DNA of 64,000 nucleotides from Veillonella absiana (GCF_032970905.1 NZ_JAWJZA010000003.1), one strand, 5' to 3'; positions 8,936 to 18,302 are shown, counted from the stretch's first letter. Notes: generated from the letters alone by a model not told the origin. Translations and numbers: made by a program.

Positions 8936-10132
8936 ATGGCGCAAGATGAAAATAAATCCGCCTTGCGAAAACGACGAAAGAAGCGCACAAAACAATCTGG
9001 TGTTAAATGGGGCCGTTTGATTTTTGTCATTCTTTTGTTAATCGCTGTTGTAGGTGGTCTTGTTTATGGGGTATCACAAGCCGTTTCGTATGTACAAACT
9101 AGTTTAAGTTCCTCAAGCACATCAGCGGATACTAGTGCTACGATGAGTGATGAAAATCAACCAAGAACTACAGTACCCACTGTGTCTGTAGAACAGCAAG
9201 CGGTAGATAAACCAATTTATGTTCTTGTTGTTGGCAAGGATACTAATAATCCGGCCCAATCCGATTCATTGTTCCTCATGGCCATTAATGAAGAACAGAA
9301 AACCATGGACATCATTGGTATTCCTAGCAATAGTAAAATTGAAAGCCGAAACCAAAAATCGGTAGATATGTTAAATACTATGTATAGCCAAGGTGGTATC
9401 GAATTAACGAAGGCAGTGGTAGAGGATATATTCCGTATCTCTATTCCATACTACATTGTAGTGGATGAAGCAGCTTTCAAAAAAACAAATGATGTGTATG
9501 GTAATCGCGATATGTATGTGGAACAGAATATGTCCCATGTAGACAGTGCTACTGGGAAGGAAGATATCAGTCTTCGTCGGGGATTCCAAACATTAAATAG
9601 TGAAAACGCTCTAGGATATTTACGATATTCCGATGATAATAATGACACATTTACACGTGTACAACGACAAGAACGTTTCTTGAAACTCTTATTGGATCAA
9701 TCTTTGAGTTCTTTCACAGTGACAAATTCCTATCATATTTGGCGTGTATGGGATGAATATGAAAGTAATATTTCTACCTATGATGCTATCAGCTTGATGA
9801 TGAAAATCGGCCGTATGGCACAGGAAAATATTCATTTCTACATTTTGCCTGGTGAAAAAGAATCCATTGATGGAAAAATATACTGGAATATTAATCCAAC
9901 GGAATCTCAACGATTAGTGGGCATTATGATGGGGGATTTACCAGCCGATGATGCGAATGGTAACCTCACTAAAACACCAACGGTAAGTGAATCAACTACA
10001 AGTACCGTAAAATCGGAAGATAGTAAATCTGAAGAAAGAACAACCTCCACAAGTACACCTAAAGAACCTGGTGAGACTGAATCGGATACAACGAGTAATA
10101 CACCATCAAAATCTAATAGTACAAAAGAATAA
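8936..10132 (+). CDS. LytR-CpsA-Psr (LCP) family protein
   Basis: Membrane-anchored extracytoplasmic protein of 398 residues. It has a basic cytoplasmic tail (1-25), one membrane helix (about 28-46), an LCP domain (about 90-300) and a Ser/Thr-rich C-terminal tail. LCP enzymes transfer lipid-linked glycopolymers to peptidoglycan. The C-terminal LCP motif is recognisable (LRYSDDNNDTFTRVQRQERF). The usual strand motif IPRDTRV reads IPSNSKI, so one common active-site arginine is missing; transferase activity is uncertain. ATG 8936 directly follows the yqeK stop and is preferred over an upstream TTG at 8900. Confidence 0.87.
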   Translation: MAQDENKSALRKRRKKRTKQSGVKWGRLIFVILLLIAVVGGLVYGVSQAVSYVQTSLSSSSTSADTSATMSDENQPRTTVPTVSVEQQAVDKPIYVLVVGKDTNNPAQSDSLFLMAINEEQKTMDIIGIPSNSKIESRNQKSVDMLNTMYSQGGIELTKAVVEDIFRISIPYYIVVDEAAFKKTNDVYGNRDMYVEQNMSHVDSATGKEDISLRRGFQTLNSENALGYLRYSDDNNDTFTRVQRQERFLKLLLDQSLSSFTVTNSYHIWRVWDEYESNISTYDAISLMMKIGRMAQENIHFYILPGEKESIDGKIYWNINPTESQRLVGIMMGDLPADDANGNLTKTPTVSESTTSTVKSEDSKSEERTTSTSTPKEPGETESDTTSNTPSKSNSTKE

Positions 10133-10145
10133 TTAAGGAGATATA

Positions 10146-10508
10146 ATGAAAAAAAAGGAAGATATTAAAAACACAGCATTAGCATTGGCACAAGCAGCAT
10201 TCGAGAAAAAAGCTCATGATATTACGATTTTAGACCTAGAAGGCATTTCTATGTTAGGTGACTATTTCCTAATCGTCAGCGGTAATAATGTAAAGCAATC
10301 ACAAAGTATTGCTGATGAAATCGAAGATGTGGCAGCTAAAGAAGGCGTAACAGTACTTCACCGCGAAGGCTACCGTGAAGGCGAATGGATTTTGCTTGAT
10401 TTTGGCGATATCATTTGTCATATTTTTGGCGGCGATGAACCACGTGAATTCTATGGTCTTGAACAATTATGGAATGATGCAGTTCAAGTAGAATTTGAGG
10501 GAGTATAA
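10146..10508 (+). CDS. rsfS: Ribosomal silencing factor RsfS (Iojap)
   Basis: Binds ribosomal protein L14 and blocks 30S-50S joining during starvation. The 120-residue protein shows the family landmarks: an N-terminal helix, then DILDLEGISMLGDYFLI-like segments, the HREGYREGEWILLDFGD core and the HIFGGDEPREFYGLEQLW end. The start follows AAGGAGATATA. It lies in the nadD-yqeK-LCP-rsfS-cvfB group. Confidence 0.97.
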   Translation: MKKKEDIKNTALALAQAAFEKKAHDITILDLEGISMLGDYFLIVSGNNVKQSQSIADEIEDVAAKEGVTVLHREGYREGEWILLDFGDIICHIFGGDEPREFYGLEQLWNDAVQVEFEGV

Positions 10509-10509
10509 T

Positions 10510-11523
10510 ATGGCTAGCGAATTAATGGAGAATACCATTGCCACTCTAAAGGTGTTGCGTAAAAGTGAACAAGGCGCCTTTTTAGATGGTCAAACTGGTA
10601 ATACCTCTGATGATATTTTGCTTCATAATGATCAACAAACTGACAAGGTCGCTATTGGTGATGAAGTAGAGGTATTCCTCTACAAAGACCCCAAAGGTCG
10701 TTTAACTGCTAGTATGCGCTTACCGGCTATGAAAATTGGTCAAATTGGATATACAGAAGTCATTAATACAACGAATTTCGGTTGTTTTGTTGAGGTCGGT
10801 ACTGAACGTGGTATCTTTATGCCTCATGCGGAAATGCGTGGCCGTCCACAAGTGGGCGAAAAGGTTTGGGTTCGTTTGTATACGGATAAATCACGTCGTT
10901 TAGCGGTATCTATGGACGTAGATGACGAAATGCGTCGTGCTTCAAAACCTGCTGTAGAGGCAACGATTGGCCAAATGGTACAAGGCGCAGTTTATAACCT
11001 CACCGGTGATGGTGCGTTCTTGATTACCCCTGAACGTTGGATTGCCTTTATGCACCGTAGTGAAATGACACATACTGTGAAAGTCGGTGAAATGGTATCC
11101 GCACGTATTACGTTTAAACGTGATGATGGACGTGTCAACGTATCTATGCGTCCAATTAAGGAAAAGGCATTGCTATCTGATGGCGATGTTATTATGAATT
11201 ATTTGGAAGAGAGAAATGGTAAGATTCCATTCAGCGATAGTTCCTCTGCCATGCTCATTAAGGATAAATTTAATATCTCTAAAGCTGCTTTTAAAAGAGC
11301 CTTGGGTCATTTAATGAAGGAACGGAAAATTGTTCAAGAAGATGGTTGGACACTGCTCACAGATGACGGTCGTAAATTTTTAGACACCAAGCGTGCAGAA
11401 GCTGAAAAATTAGCTTTAGAGCAGACAGAAACTAATTTACAACGGGAGCAAAATTCTGCTGATAAAACTGGTGCTGATCAAAGTAATATTAAATCTGGAG
11501 AGGACACCGATAATAAGGATTAA
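10510..11523 (+). CDS. cvfB: S1-domain RNA-binding protein CvfB
   Basis: RNA-binding regulator of 337 residues of the CvfB/YitL family, linked to virulence-factor expression in staphylococci. It has three consecutive S1-like OB domains (about 1-215), one with NTTNFGCFVEVG and HAEMRG, followed by a winged-helix domain (about 220-290) and an acidic, Gln-rich tail. ATG 10510 begins two bases after the rsfS stop, with GAGGGAG as SD; an in-frame upstream start at 10495 is less likely. Function here is by family only. Confidence 0.9.
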   Translation: MASELMENTIATLKVLRKSEQGAFLDGQTGNTSDDILLHNDQQTDKVAIGDEVEVFLYKDPKGRLTASMRLPAMKIGQIGYTEVINTTNFGCFVEVGTERGIFMPHAEMRGRPQVGEKVWVRLYTDKSRRLAVSMDVDDEMRRASKPAVEATIGQMVQGAVYNLTGDGAFLITPERWIAFMHRSEMTHTVKVGEMVSARITFKRDDGRVNVSMRPIKEKALLSDGDVIMNYLEERNGKIPFSDSSSAMLIKDKFNISKAAFKRALGHLMKERKIVQEDGWTLLTDDGRKFLDTKRAEAEKLALEQTETNLQREQNSADKTGADQSNIKSGEDTDNKD

Positions 11524-11526
11524 ATT

Positions 11527-12867
11527 ATGAAAATCATAGTCGTAGGTGCAGGGAAAGTTGGATATTCCCTTGCTCAAAGATTAGTACAAGATGAACATGA
11601 TGTATTTATTGTTGATAAATTTGCAGAACGAATTGACAATTTAAAAAGTAGTCTCGATGTAAATCTAGTACATGGCAATGGTAGTGATTTAAAATTACTT
11701 CAAGAAATTGGTGTGGAAGATGTAGGGATGTTTATTTCTGTTACTGACTCGGATGAGGTTAATATTTTGTCTTGTTCAGTAGCAAAAATATTAGGTATTC
11801 CTAAAACTATTGCTCGTGTTCGGGATAATACTATGGTTGAAAATATGGATGAACACCTACGAGATCGTTTAGGTGTTGATTTATTTATCAATCCAGAAAT
11901 GGTCACGGCTCAAGAATTGCTGCAAATACTTGAAACACCAGGTGCTATTGATGTAGAGGAATTTGGCCAAGGTACTGTACGATTGATGGAATTTAAGGTA
12001 CATGATGAAATTTCAATTTTACATCAACCACTTAAAGAAATCAGATTTCCAGAAGGCGTATTACTAGTGGGTATTTTGCGGGCTGGGGAAATGATTATTC
12101 CTCATGGTGACAGCTATCTAGAATTCAATGATAATGTATTCTTCCTAGGATTAAAAGAAAGTGTAGAAGAGGTGGAACGAACTTGGTTCCATAATAATTA
12201 TACATACAATAAACGCGCTACTGTTGTAGGGGCCGGTCTAATTGGTAGAAACTTATCTATATTATTAGAGCAAGCTGGCTTTTCTGTAAAAGTCATTGAA
12301 AAAGATTATGAGCGTTGTGAGTTATTGGCATCACAGCTAGATAAAGCCCTGGTTATTAATGGGGATGCAACGAATTTAGAACTCCTTGAGGCCGAAGAAG
12401 TCGGTGATAGTGATGTTATTATTTGCCTTACGGATGATGATAAGCTTAACTTGCTAGTAGCTCTTGTTGGTAAACATATGGGGATTCCTAAAACAGTTGT
12501 TCGTGTAGGTCGACCTGAATATATTATGCTTATGGAACAAGTGGGAATTGATGTCGTTTTTTCCCCAAGATTATTGACATCTGGTGAAATTCTCCGTTTT
12601 GTTCGCCGTGGTGAGGGGCTCGTAAGTATTTCTACTTTTGAAGGTGGTAAAGCAGAATCCATTGAATTAGAAATTACTGGATCTTCCCCTATTGTAGGAA
12701 AACAATTGAAGGATATCCGCCTTCCAGGAAAAGCTCTTGTAGGGGTCATTTTGCGCAATGGCGAGCCTATTGTACCGACTGGGATTACTGAGGTTTTAGA
12801 AAGCGACCATATCATTATGTTTACATTGCCAGATAATGTAAATAAATTACTTAAATATTTGCAGTAA
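11527..12867 (+). CDS. trkA: Trk potassium uptake regulatory subunit TrkA
   Basis: Cytoplasmic NAD(H)/nucleotide-gated regulatory subunit of the Trk potassium transporter, 446 residues. It holds two RCK modules, each with a Rossmann dinucleotide motif (VVGAGKVGYSLA near residue 5 and VVGAGLIGRNLS near 233) and a following TrkA-C domain. The gene for the membrane subunit TrkH begins 18 bases downstream, so the two are one transport operon. Confidence 0.96.
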   Translation: MKIIVVGAGKVGYSLAQRLVQDEHDVFIVDKFAERIDNLKSSLDVNLVHGNGSDLKLLQEIGVEDVGMFISVTDSDEVNILSCSVAKILGIPKTIARVRDNTMVENMDEHLRDRLGVDLFINPEMVTAQELLQILETPGAIDVEEFGQGTVRLMEFKVHDEISILHQPLKEIRFPEGVLLVGILRAGEMIIPHGDSYLEFNDNVFFLGLKESVEEVERTWFHNNYTYNKRATVVGAGLIGRNLSILLEQAGFSVKVIEKDYERCELLASQLDKALVINGDATNLELLEAEEVGDSDVIICLTDDDKLNLLVALVGKHMGIPKTVVRVGRPEYIMLMEQVGIDVVFSPRLLTSGEILRFVRRGEGLVSISTFEGGKAESIELEITGSSPIVGKQLKDIRLPGKALVGVILRNGEPIVPTGITEVLESDHIIMFTLPDNVNKLLKYLQ

Positions 12868-12885
12868 TACTGCTGTAGGAGCCAT

Positions 12886-14397
12886 ATGCGTATCCAAATT
12901 GTTATGAGACTCGTAGGGCAACTATTATTTATCTTTAGTGCCTTTACTCTAATTCCATTTGTATATGGATTAATCAATCAAAATTTATATTTTTCATTTC
13001 TCTATACGAGTTTACTAGCCCTAGTATTAGCTGGATGGTTATATAGAAATGGAATCAAGAGCCAAAACTTTAGTTTAAGGGATGGCTTTCTTGTGGTGTC
13101 TATGATTTGGATTTTGACATCAATACTGGGCTCTTTACCATTTATTTTCTCTGGTATTTTAACGAATCCTTTAAGTGCTTTATTTGAATCTACATCGGGT
13201 ATTACTGCTACAGGTGCATCTATTATTGCCGACGTTGACACTATTCCAAAAGCCTTTATTTTATGGCGTGGTGTATTGCACTGGATTGGAGGGATGGGGA
13301 TTATCGTTTTGATTCTATCTTTCCTTAAAAACTTAGGGGCCGATGCGGCTCATTTCTTTAATGCCGAAGCCTCTGTGCCAAAGCCTGGTGTGGTAATGCC
13401 TAGAATCAGATCTATGGCATCAAAATTATGGCGATTATACTTGGTGTTTACTGTGGCTTGTTTTTTGATGTTGTGGGCTGGTGGAATTGAACCTTTTATT
13501 GCATTAAATTATGCATTTTCAATTATTGCTACCGGTGGACTTGCGCCAACTACAGCAGGTGGATTTGATTATAGTGCTAGTAATTATATTACAGGAGTAT
13601 TCGTATTCTTTATGATTCTGGCGGGGGGCAATTTTTCAGTTTATTATAACGCACTTCATAAAGGCATTAAATCCATATTTTTGGATTTTGAGACACGCAT
13701 GTATTTACTTGTTTTAGCTATTGGTGTGATATCAGTATTTCTATTTTTATGGTATTTCTCCCCTACTAAAAGCCTAGTTACATTGTTTAGAGAAGCTACA
13801 TTTATGTTAGTGTCTTTACAAACAGGTAGCGGTTTTGCTATAGCAGATTATAATTTATGGCCTGCAGCATCTCAAATTATTTTATTTGTGTATAGTTTCT
13901 TTGGAGGCTGTAGTGGTTCTACTACAGGGGGCCTTAAAATTATTCGAATTATCATATTAATGAAGAGTAGTATTATGCATTTGCGCAAGTCTATTCACCC
14001 TGATATGGTTCAACTAGTGCGTGTAAATGGTAAGCCTATGCCTGATAAATGGATTCAAATGACACAACAATTTTTCTTTTTGTTTGTGGCTATTTATATA
14101 CTATCTGTAATTGGTATGGCTTGTACTGGTATGGAAACCAGTGATGCACTTCAAATTGTAACGGCCTTTCTCGCTAATGTAGGGATTGCCTTTGGTAATT
14201 TTGGTCCCACAAGTTCTTTTGCAGATCTCCATGATTTTGCAAAATTAGTGGCTATATTTGATATGCTATTAGGACGTTTAGAGTTATTTACTATACTTGT
14301 TATGTTTCATCCTCAATTTTGGGAAGGCTATTTTATAAAATCATCTAAACCAAAACAGTATCAAGTGATATGGAATCAAGGTCGTAAACGAAGGTGA
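12886..14397 (+). CDS. trkH: Trk potassium transporter membrane subunit TrkH
   Basis: Ion-conducting subunit of the Trk system, 503 residues and strongly hydrophobic, with about ten membrane helices. Repeated pore-loop segments are visible (STSGITATGAS, ATGGLAPTTAGG, QTGSGFA, ANVGIAFGNFGP), as expected for the four-fold pseudo-repeat K+ filter. The GCSGSTTGGLK segment is typical of TrkH/KtrB. It starts behind GTAGGAG and overlaps the MBL hydrolase start by four bases. Confidence 0.96.
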   Translation: MRIQIVMRLVGQLLFIFSAFTLIPFVYGLINQNLYFSFLYTSLLALVLAGWLYRNGIKSQNFSLRDGFLVVSMIWILTSILGSLPFIFSGILTNPLSALFESTSGITATGASIIADVDTIPKAFILWRGVLHWIGGMGIIVLILSFLKNLGADAAHFFNAEASVPKPGVVMPRIRSMASKLWRLYLVFTVACFLMLWAGGIEPFIALNYAFSIIATGGLAPTTAGGFDYSASNYITGVFVFFMILAGGNFSVYYNALHKGIKSIFLDFETRMYLLVLAIGVISVFLFLWYFSPTKSLVTLFREATFMLVSLQTGSGFAIADYNLWPAASQIILFVYSFFGGCSGSTTGGLKIIRIIILMKSSIMHLRKSIHPDMVQLVRVNGKPMPDKWIQMTQQFFFLFVAIYILSVIGMACTGMETSDALQIVTAFLANVGIAFGNFGPTSSFADLHDFAKLVAIFDMLLGRLELFTILVMFHPQFWEGYFIKSSKPKQYQVIWNQGRKRR

Positions 14398-15011
14398 TAG
14401 AGTTGACTATTTTAAAGCGCCCCTTAGGACTATATAAGGCGAACTGTTATATATTAATTAAAGATAATCAATCTATCATTATCGATCCAGGCTTTCACAG
14501 TCAACATATTATCGAAATGGTGAAAGATACGACACCGTTGGCAGTGCTGTTAACACATGGTCATTGTGATCATGTAACAGCACTCGATGATGTTTGCCAA
14601 TATTTTAATATACCAGCCTATTTACATCCTAATGATCAAGAATTATTACAGTTGATTAGACGTCGTCCAAGTGTATACAAAAAAAAAATGTATACTGAGT
14701 GTGAAGATTTAATAGAAGGACAACTACAAGTGGGGCCCTTTGATTTACAAGTTCATCATACACCAGGGCACAGCACGGGATCGGTATGTATTCAGTGGGA
14801 AAATCATTTATTTACAGGAGATACTGTTTTTAAGCAAATGGTAGGAACAATAGATACCTATACAGGGAATGCAGCGGAAATGAAAGCGAGTATAGAAAGA
14901 ATCATAACCTTTTCTGATGCATTATACATTCATCCTGGGCATCAAGAAGATACGACGATTAAAGATGAACGCCCTTATTTGTTAGAATATATAGCTTCAC
15001 ATCAAATGTGA
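14394..15011 (+). CDS. MBL-fold (glyoxalase II-like) metallo-hydrolase
   Basis: Zinc hydrolase of 205 residues with the binuclear signature H55xH57xD59H60 (THGHCDH), a third ligand His in TPGHSTGS and the bridging Asp in FTGDTVF. Architecture and length match the small glyoxalase-II-like/YcbL group. Substrate is not deducible. The GTG start at 14394 overlaps the trkH stop (GTGA), implying translational coupling. No terminator is evident before the tRNA promoter. Confidence 0.88.
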   Translation: MIELTILKRPLGLYKANCYILIKDNQSIIIDPGFHSQHIIEMVKDTTPLAVLLTHGHCDHVTALDDVCQYFNIPAYLHPNDQELLQLIRRRPSVYKKKMYTECEDLIEGQLQVGPFDLQVHHTPGHSTGSVCIQWENHLFTGDTVFKQMVGTIDTYTGNAAEMKASIERIITFSDALYIHPGHQEDTTIKDERPYLLEYIASHQM

Positions 15012-15054
15012 GAGTAGGGGGTCTAAATTTTGTAAAATTTATCTATTTATACGC

Positions 15055-15083
15055 TTGACAATATGTGTGAAAAACTATATACT
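15055..15083 (+). promoter_or_regulatory. Sigma-A promoter of tRNA operon
   Basis: TTGACA at 15055-15060 and TATACT at 15078-15083 with a 17-base spacer. This is close to a perfect vegetative promoter, 20 bases before the first tRNA, as expected for a stable-RNA operon. Confidence 0.85.
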
Positions 15084-15102
15084 AACAAAGTACTCTAAAT
15101 AC

Positions 15103-15178
15103 GGCCCCGTGGTGTAGCGGTTAACATGTCGCCCTGTCACGGCGAAGATCGTCAGTTCAAATCTGATCGGGGTCGCCA
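15103..15178 (+). tRNA. tRNA-Asp (GTC)
   Basis: A 76-base cloverleaf. The acceptor stem GGCCCCG pairs with CGGGGTC, the anticodon loop reads CTGTCAC (GTC), the T loop is GTTCAAAT, and the CCA end is encoded. First gene of the five-tRNA cluster. Confidence 0.96.
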
Positions 15179-15187
15179 TTTATGTAT

Positions 15188-15263
<76 letters not shown>

Positions 15264-15270
15264 TGTACAT

Positions 15271-15345
15271 GCGGGAATAGCTCAGCGGTAGAGCACCGCC
15301 TTGCCAAGGCGGGGGTCGCGAGTTCGAATCTCGTTTCCCGCTCCA
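15271..15345 (+). tRNA. tRNA-Gly (GCC)
   Basis: A 75-base cloverleaf. The acceptor GCGGGAA pairs with TTCCCGC, the anticodon loop TTGCCAA gives GCC, the T loop is TTCGAAT, and CCA is encoded. Confidence 0.96.
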
Positions 15346-15357
15346 TTATTCCACTAT

Positions 15358-15432
<75 letters not shown>

Positions 15433-15456
15433 TAATTACATACTAACGTTACCCAT

Positions 15457-15545
15457 GCCGGGGTGGCGGAACAGGCAGACGCAACGGACTTAAAATCCGT
15501 CGGTTAGAAATAACCGTACCGGTTCGATTCCGGTCCTCGGCACCA
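15457..15545 (+). tRNA. tRNA-Leu (TAA)
   Basis: An 89-base class II tRNA with a long variable arm (GGTTAGAAATAACC). The acceptor GCCGGGG pairs with CCTCGGC, the anticodon loop CTTAAAA gives TAA, and CCA is encoded. Last gene of the cluster. Confidence 0.96.
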
Positions 15546-15547
15546 TT

Positions 15548-15577
15548 TAGACTAACTTCGGTTAGTCTATTTTTTTA
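15548..15577 (+). terminator. Rho-independent terminator of tRNA operon
   Basis: A nine-base stem TAGACTAAC / GTTAGTCTA around a TTCG tetraloop, followed by seven T residues. It begins two bases after the tRNA-Leu CCA. Confidence 0.9.
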
Positions 15578-15709
15578 TATCTAATAGAGGTTATATATAC
15601 TTAGATTAGCTTTATACTAGCCCGTTAAATGATGAAATTATGGGATATGTATTTGTAAGTATAGAGCAAGTATATGTACTATCGTAGATTATTTAATAAG
15701 GATATACCT

Positions 15710-16159
15710 ATGAGCGATCAAGAAAAGAATTATATATTAGTTAGTGCTTGTTTATTAGGTGACAATTGTAAATATAATGGTGGAAATAATTATGTAGAGC
15801 ATATTGAGCGTCTTAAAGAGCGCTATACAATTATTCCATGTTGCCCTGAGGTATTAGGTGGATTGACAACGCCTAGGGCTCCTGCAGAACGAATACAGGA
15901 ATATGTAAGATGTGCATCGGGAGAAGATGTGACAAAAGAATTTCACCGAGGTGCACTTATGGCGTTAGCATTAGTAGAAAAATATCATTGTAGATATGCT
16001 GTACTAAAATCTAGAAGCCCTAGCTGTGGTAAAGGTCAAATTTATGATGGCACATTCTCCAAACGATTAGTTGATGGTAATGGTGTTACTACAGAATTAT
16101 TACTTAAACATGGTATTCAAGTTTATACAGAACATGATATAGAAAATAATATATTATAA
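15710..16159 (+). CDS. DUF523 / TudS-like desulfurase family protein
   Basis: A 149-residue protein of the DUF523 family, whose characterised members (TudS) use a [4Fe-4S] cluster to remove sulfur from 2-thiouracil. Three conserved cysteine motifs suited to cluster binding are visible: C14 in SACLLG, C44/C45 in CCPEVLGG and C106 in SRSPSCGKG. ATG 15710 has AAGGA seven bases upstream and is preferred over ATG 15674, which lacks a good SD. It is a single gene between the tRNA terminator and a shared bidirectional terminator. Thiouracil as the actual substrate is an inference. Confidence 0.85.
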   Translation: MSDQEKNYILVSACLLGDNCKYNGGNNYVEHIERLKERYTIIPCCPEVLGGLTTPRAPAERIQEYVRCASGEDVTKEFHRGALMALALVEKYHCRYAVLKSRSPSCGKGQIYDGTFSKRLVDGNGVTTELLLKHGIQVYTEHDIENNIL

Positions 16160-16257
16160 GAGCTAGCTATTTGCTTTATAGTTTGGGGTATGGGTGAAAG
16201 ATATGGGCTGAAAGCTTATCTTATAAATGAATGTTAATAAGTAATAGGTAGAAATAG

Positions 16258-16298
16258 AAAACCCTGAAGTAATGAAAAACTCATTATCTCGGGGTTTT
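16258..16298. terminator. Bidirectional terminator between convergent genes
   Basis: A long imperfect hairpin: AAAACCC...GA...GTAATGA pairs with TCATTAT...TC...GGGTTTT around an AAAAC loop. It has A-rich and T-rich flanks on both sides. It lies between the + strand DUF523 gene and the - strand transferase gene and can serve both. Confidence 0.8.
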
Positions 16299-16318
16299 GG
16301 CATGTATTTAATTGAGTT

Positions 16319-18148
16319 TTACTTCATATACAATGGATCATTTGCAAGCGGTTGTTCGCCTAGTAGTGTAGTTAAATTATGAAGATTAAAGCGATACTTT
16401 GGATTCGAGAAATCTCGGGTCGCATCATAATGATTACTAGGGGCTTGCATGATACCAGTAAGCGTATCATACAATAAATCATTTGTGAAATATTGGTTTC
16501 TATTTTCGGCTAAGGTTCTTGCTGTTGTGGGGAAAGCTTGGCGATAGTCAGGAGACAGATACATCCAGAATGGAATACGAGCCATCGTGAAATCGAATGT
16601 ATCTGGATTATGAGATTTATCTAAGCTTTCACCATGATCTGAGAAGTATACCATCGCTTGAAGGTGTAAATTATCTTTGGCGTAGGTATAAATGTTTTGT
16701 AAGAGCCAATCTGTGTAGAGTTGACTATTAGCATAGGCTTCCATACCATCGGGGGAAGGTCCTTTTTTCCATTTGCTAAATTCATGTGGATATCGGTCAT
16801 TATAGTAAATATGACTGCCCATAATATGAATGACGATAAAGTTATTTTTAGTAGGATCCACTTCTTTCAAAAGAGGAAGTAGATATTCATCATAACGATC
16901 AGAGAAGCTATAGGACTCATGAGCCCATTTGGTTTTGTCTGATGTTTTAGCCATTAAAGAAATGGCTGTATCGTATTCACCAAACACACCTTGGTTACTA
17001 AACCATGTTGTGTTATAGCCTGCTTTTTTAGCGATGTCCATAATGTTTGCAGAATCTAAAAATGGACGATCGTCATATTGGTTACGTTCTGACAGGGCGC
17101 GTTCTAATGTTGGTACAGTTTGTACATATGAGGAATAGGCATGATTAAAGAAGTAAAAATTATCTCTATCTTGTGATACTTGACTTTGCCATGGTGTATC
17201 ATCATAGGCAAAATCAGGATTATAGACCTTCATATAATCACGAGAGGCAGATTCGCCAATGACTAGGATGATGGTACCGGGTGTTTCCTTTGCTGCTGTA
17301 TTTGGGGAATCTAAATTAAATGAATCATATACCTTATGATGGTGGTCGTTGTATTGTTGCATTTGTTTTACATAGTCAACAGCAGCGTACCAGTTAGCCA
17401 TAATACAAGTAACAGGAAATAAGAAGAATGGTACATAAATTAGAAAGGCCACTAGTGCGGACACAAGCACGCCAAGACGAAGTGGACGTGTAGAGTTGAG
17501 TTCTACTACACGACTCATACCACAATGACACCAGTAGAGGAAATAGGTCCAAACTATGAGTCCTATACCGACGGCGATAAGTCCAGGATATCCAGCTGTA
17601 CTTTTTAGAAAACCGAAGGCTTCCTCAGGATTTGTCATATACAAAGCTAATAAGCTGGCAGGTGTCAAACAATGCCAAGTGGCAATATAATAGCCAATTT
17701 GAATAAATGGAATTAAGCTCAGTAACATACTGATGATGGAAAAAATAAAACTAATACTTTTGGTCCATTTTTGAGGGAAGGTTGCGAGAAAATGAAGTCC
17801 AGAACAGCCCATGAATATGAGTAAGCCAAATAAAAAATCATTAGCGAATTCATAAAAATAGAGTGGTTTAATATAGGACCAATGGAATAGTAGTGGGAAT
17901 GTGAGCATCCATAAGATACCTACAAGTCCATGACCAATGAATGGTCTGTGGAAAACGGTGGAGCCCATAAAATATTGGAATAAGAATAAACCAACACTGG
18001 TAGGAACCGCTAAAATTGTAATGTCTTCAACATCGAGCCCTAATGTAATAGGTGTATAGATGAGGGTAAGAACAATATACGTTATGATACCGATAATGCC
18101 ATATCTAAATATGGGGTTATGGTATATCTGTTTGAGTCCGTTAAGCAT
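16319..18148 (-). CDS. Sulfatase-fold phosphoethanolamine transferase-like membrane enzyme
   Basis: A 609-residue inner-membrane enzyme of the EptA/CptA type, which moves phosphoethanolamine from phosphatidylethanolamine to lipid A, LPS core or other glycans. The N-terminal half has several membrane helices (to about residue 260). The C-terminal half is an alkaline-phosphatase/sulfatase fold with GES near residue 298 (zinc-ligand Glu) and SDHGES near 503-507 (Asp-His metal ligands). The Ser/Thr nucleophile probably lies in SSYVQTVPTL but I cannot assign it. The start at 18148 has GAAAGG eight bases upstream; an upstream in-frame ATG (18169) lacks an SD. It is a lone - strand gene. Polymer substrate is unknown; the LPS link is inference. 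Confidence 0.8.
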   Translation of the reverse strand: MLNGLKQIYHNPIFRYGIIGIITYIVLTLIYTPITLGLDVEDITILAVPTSVGLFLFQYFMGSTVFHRPFIGHGLVGILWMLTFPLLFHWSYIKPLYFYEFANDFLFGLLIFMGCSGLHFLATFPQKWTKSISFIFSIISMLLSLIPFIQIGYYIATWHCLTPASLLALYMTNPEEAFGFLKSTAGYPGLIAVGIGLIVWTYFLYWCHCGMSRVVELNSTRPLRLGVLVSALVAFLIYVPFFLFPVTCIMANWYAAVDYVKQMQQYNDHHHKVYDSFNLDSPNTAAKETPGTIILVIGESASRDYMKVYNPDFAYDDTPWQSQVSQDRDNFYFFNHAYSSYVQTVPTLERALSERNQYDDRPFLDSANIMDIAKKAGYNTTWFSNQGVFGEYDTAISLMAKTSDKTKWAHESYSFSDRYDEYLLPLLKEVDPTKNNFIVIHIMGSHIYYNDRYPHEFSKWKKGPSPDGMEAYANSQLYTDWLLQNIYTYAKDNLHLQAMVYFSDHGESLDKSHNPDTFDFTMARIPFWMYLSPDYRQAFPTTARTLAENRNQYFTNDLLYDTLTGIMQAPSNHYDATRDFSNPKYRFNLHNLTTLLGEQPLANDPLYMK

Positions 18149-18296
18149 GGTATAAGCCTTTCGCGACATAGTATAAATTTGTAATGAAAAATAAATAAAA
18201 TTGCTTATTATAAGATATCAGAACTAAGTAAAAAATACAATACATTGAGGAGGACACATTACGTGAAATAGACTAGAGTTTTCTAGTAAAGTAGCT

Positions 18297-18302
18297 TATA
18301 AT
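18297..18302 (+). promoter_or_regulatory. Candidate -10 box upstream of scpA
   Basis: A TATAAT lies at 18297-18302, 49 bases before the scpA start. The hexamer 17 bases upstream (TAGAGT, 18274-18279) is a weak -35 inside a small CTAGA...TCTAG dyad. It is plausible as the head promoter of the scpA operon. Confidence 0.4.

Noticed and set aside
12306..12977. A 223-codon antisense frame over trkA
   Set aside because: Mirror of a strongly conserved coding gene; composition is typical of an antisense shadow and no SD is present.
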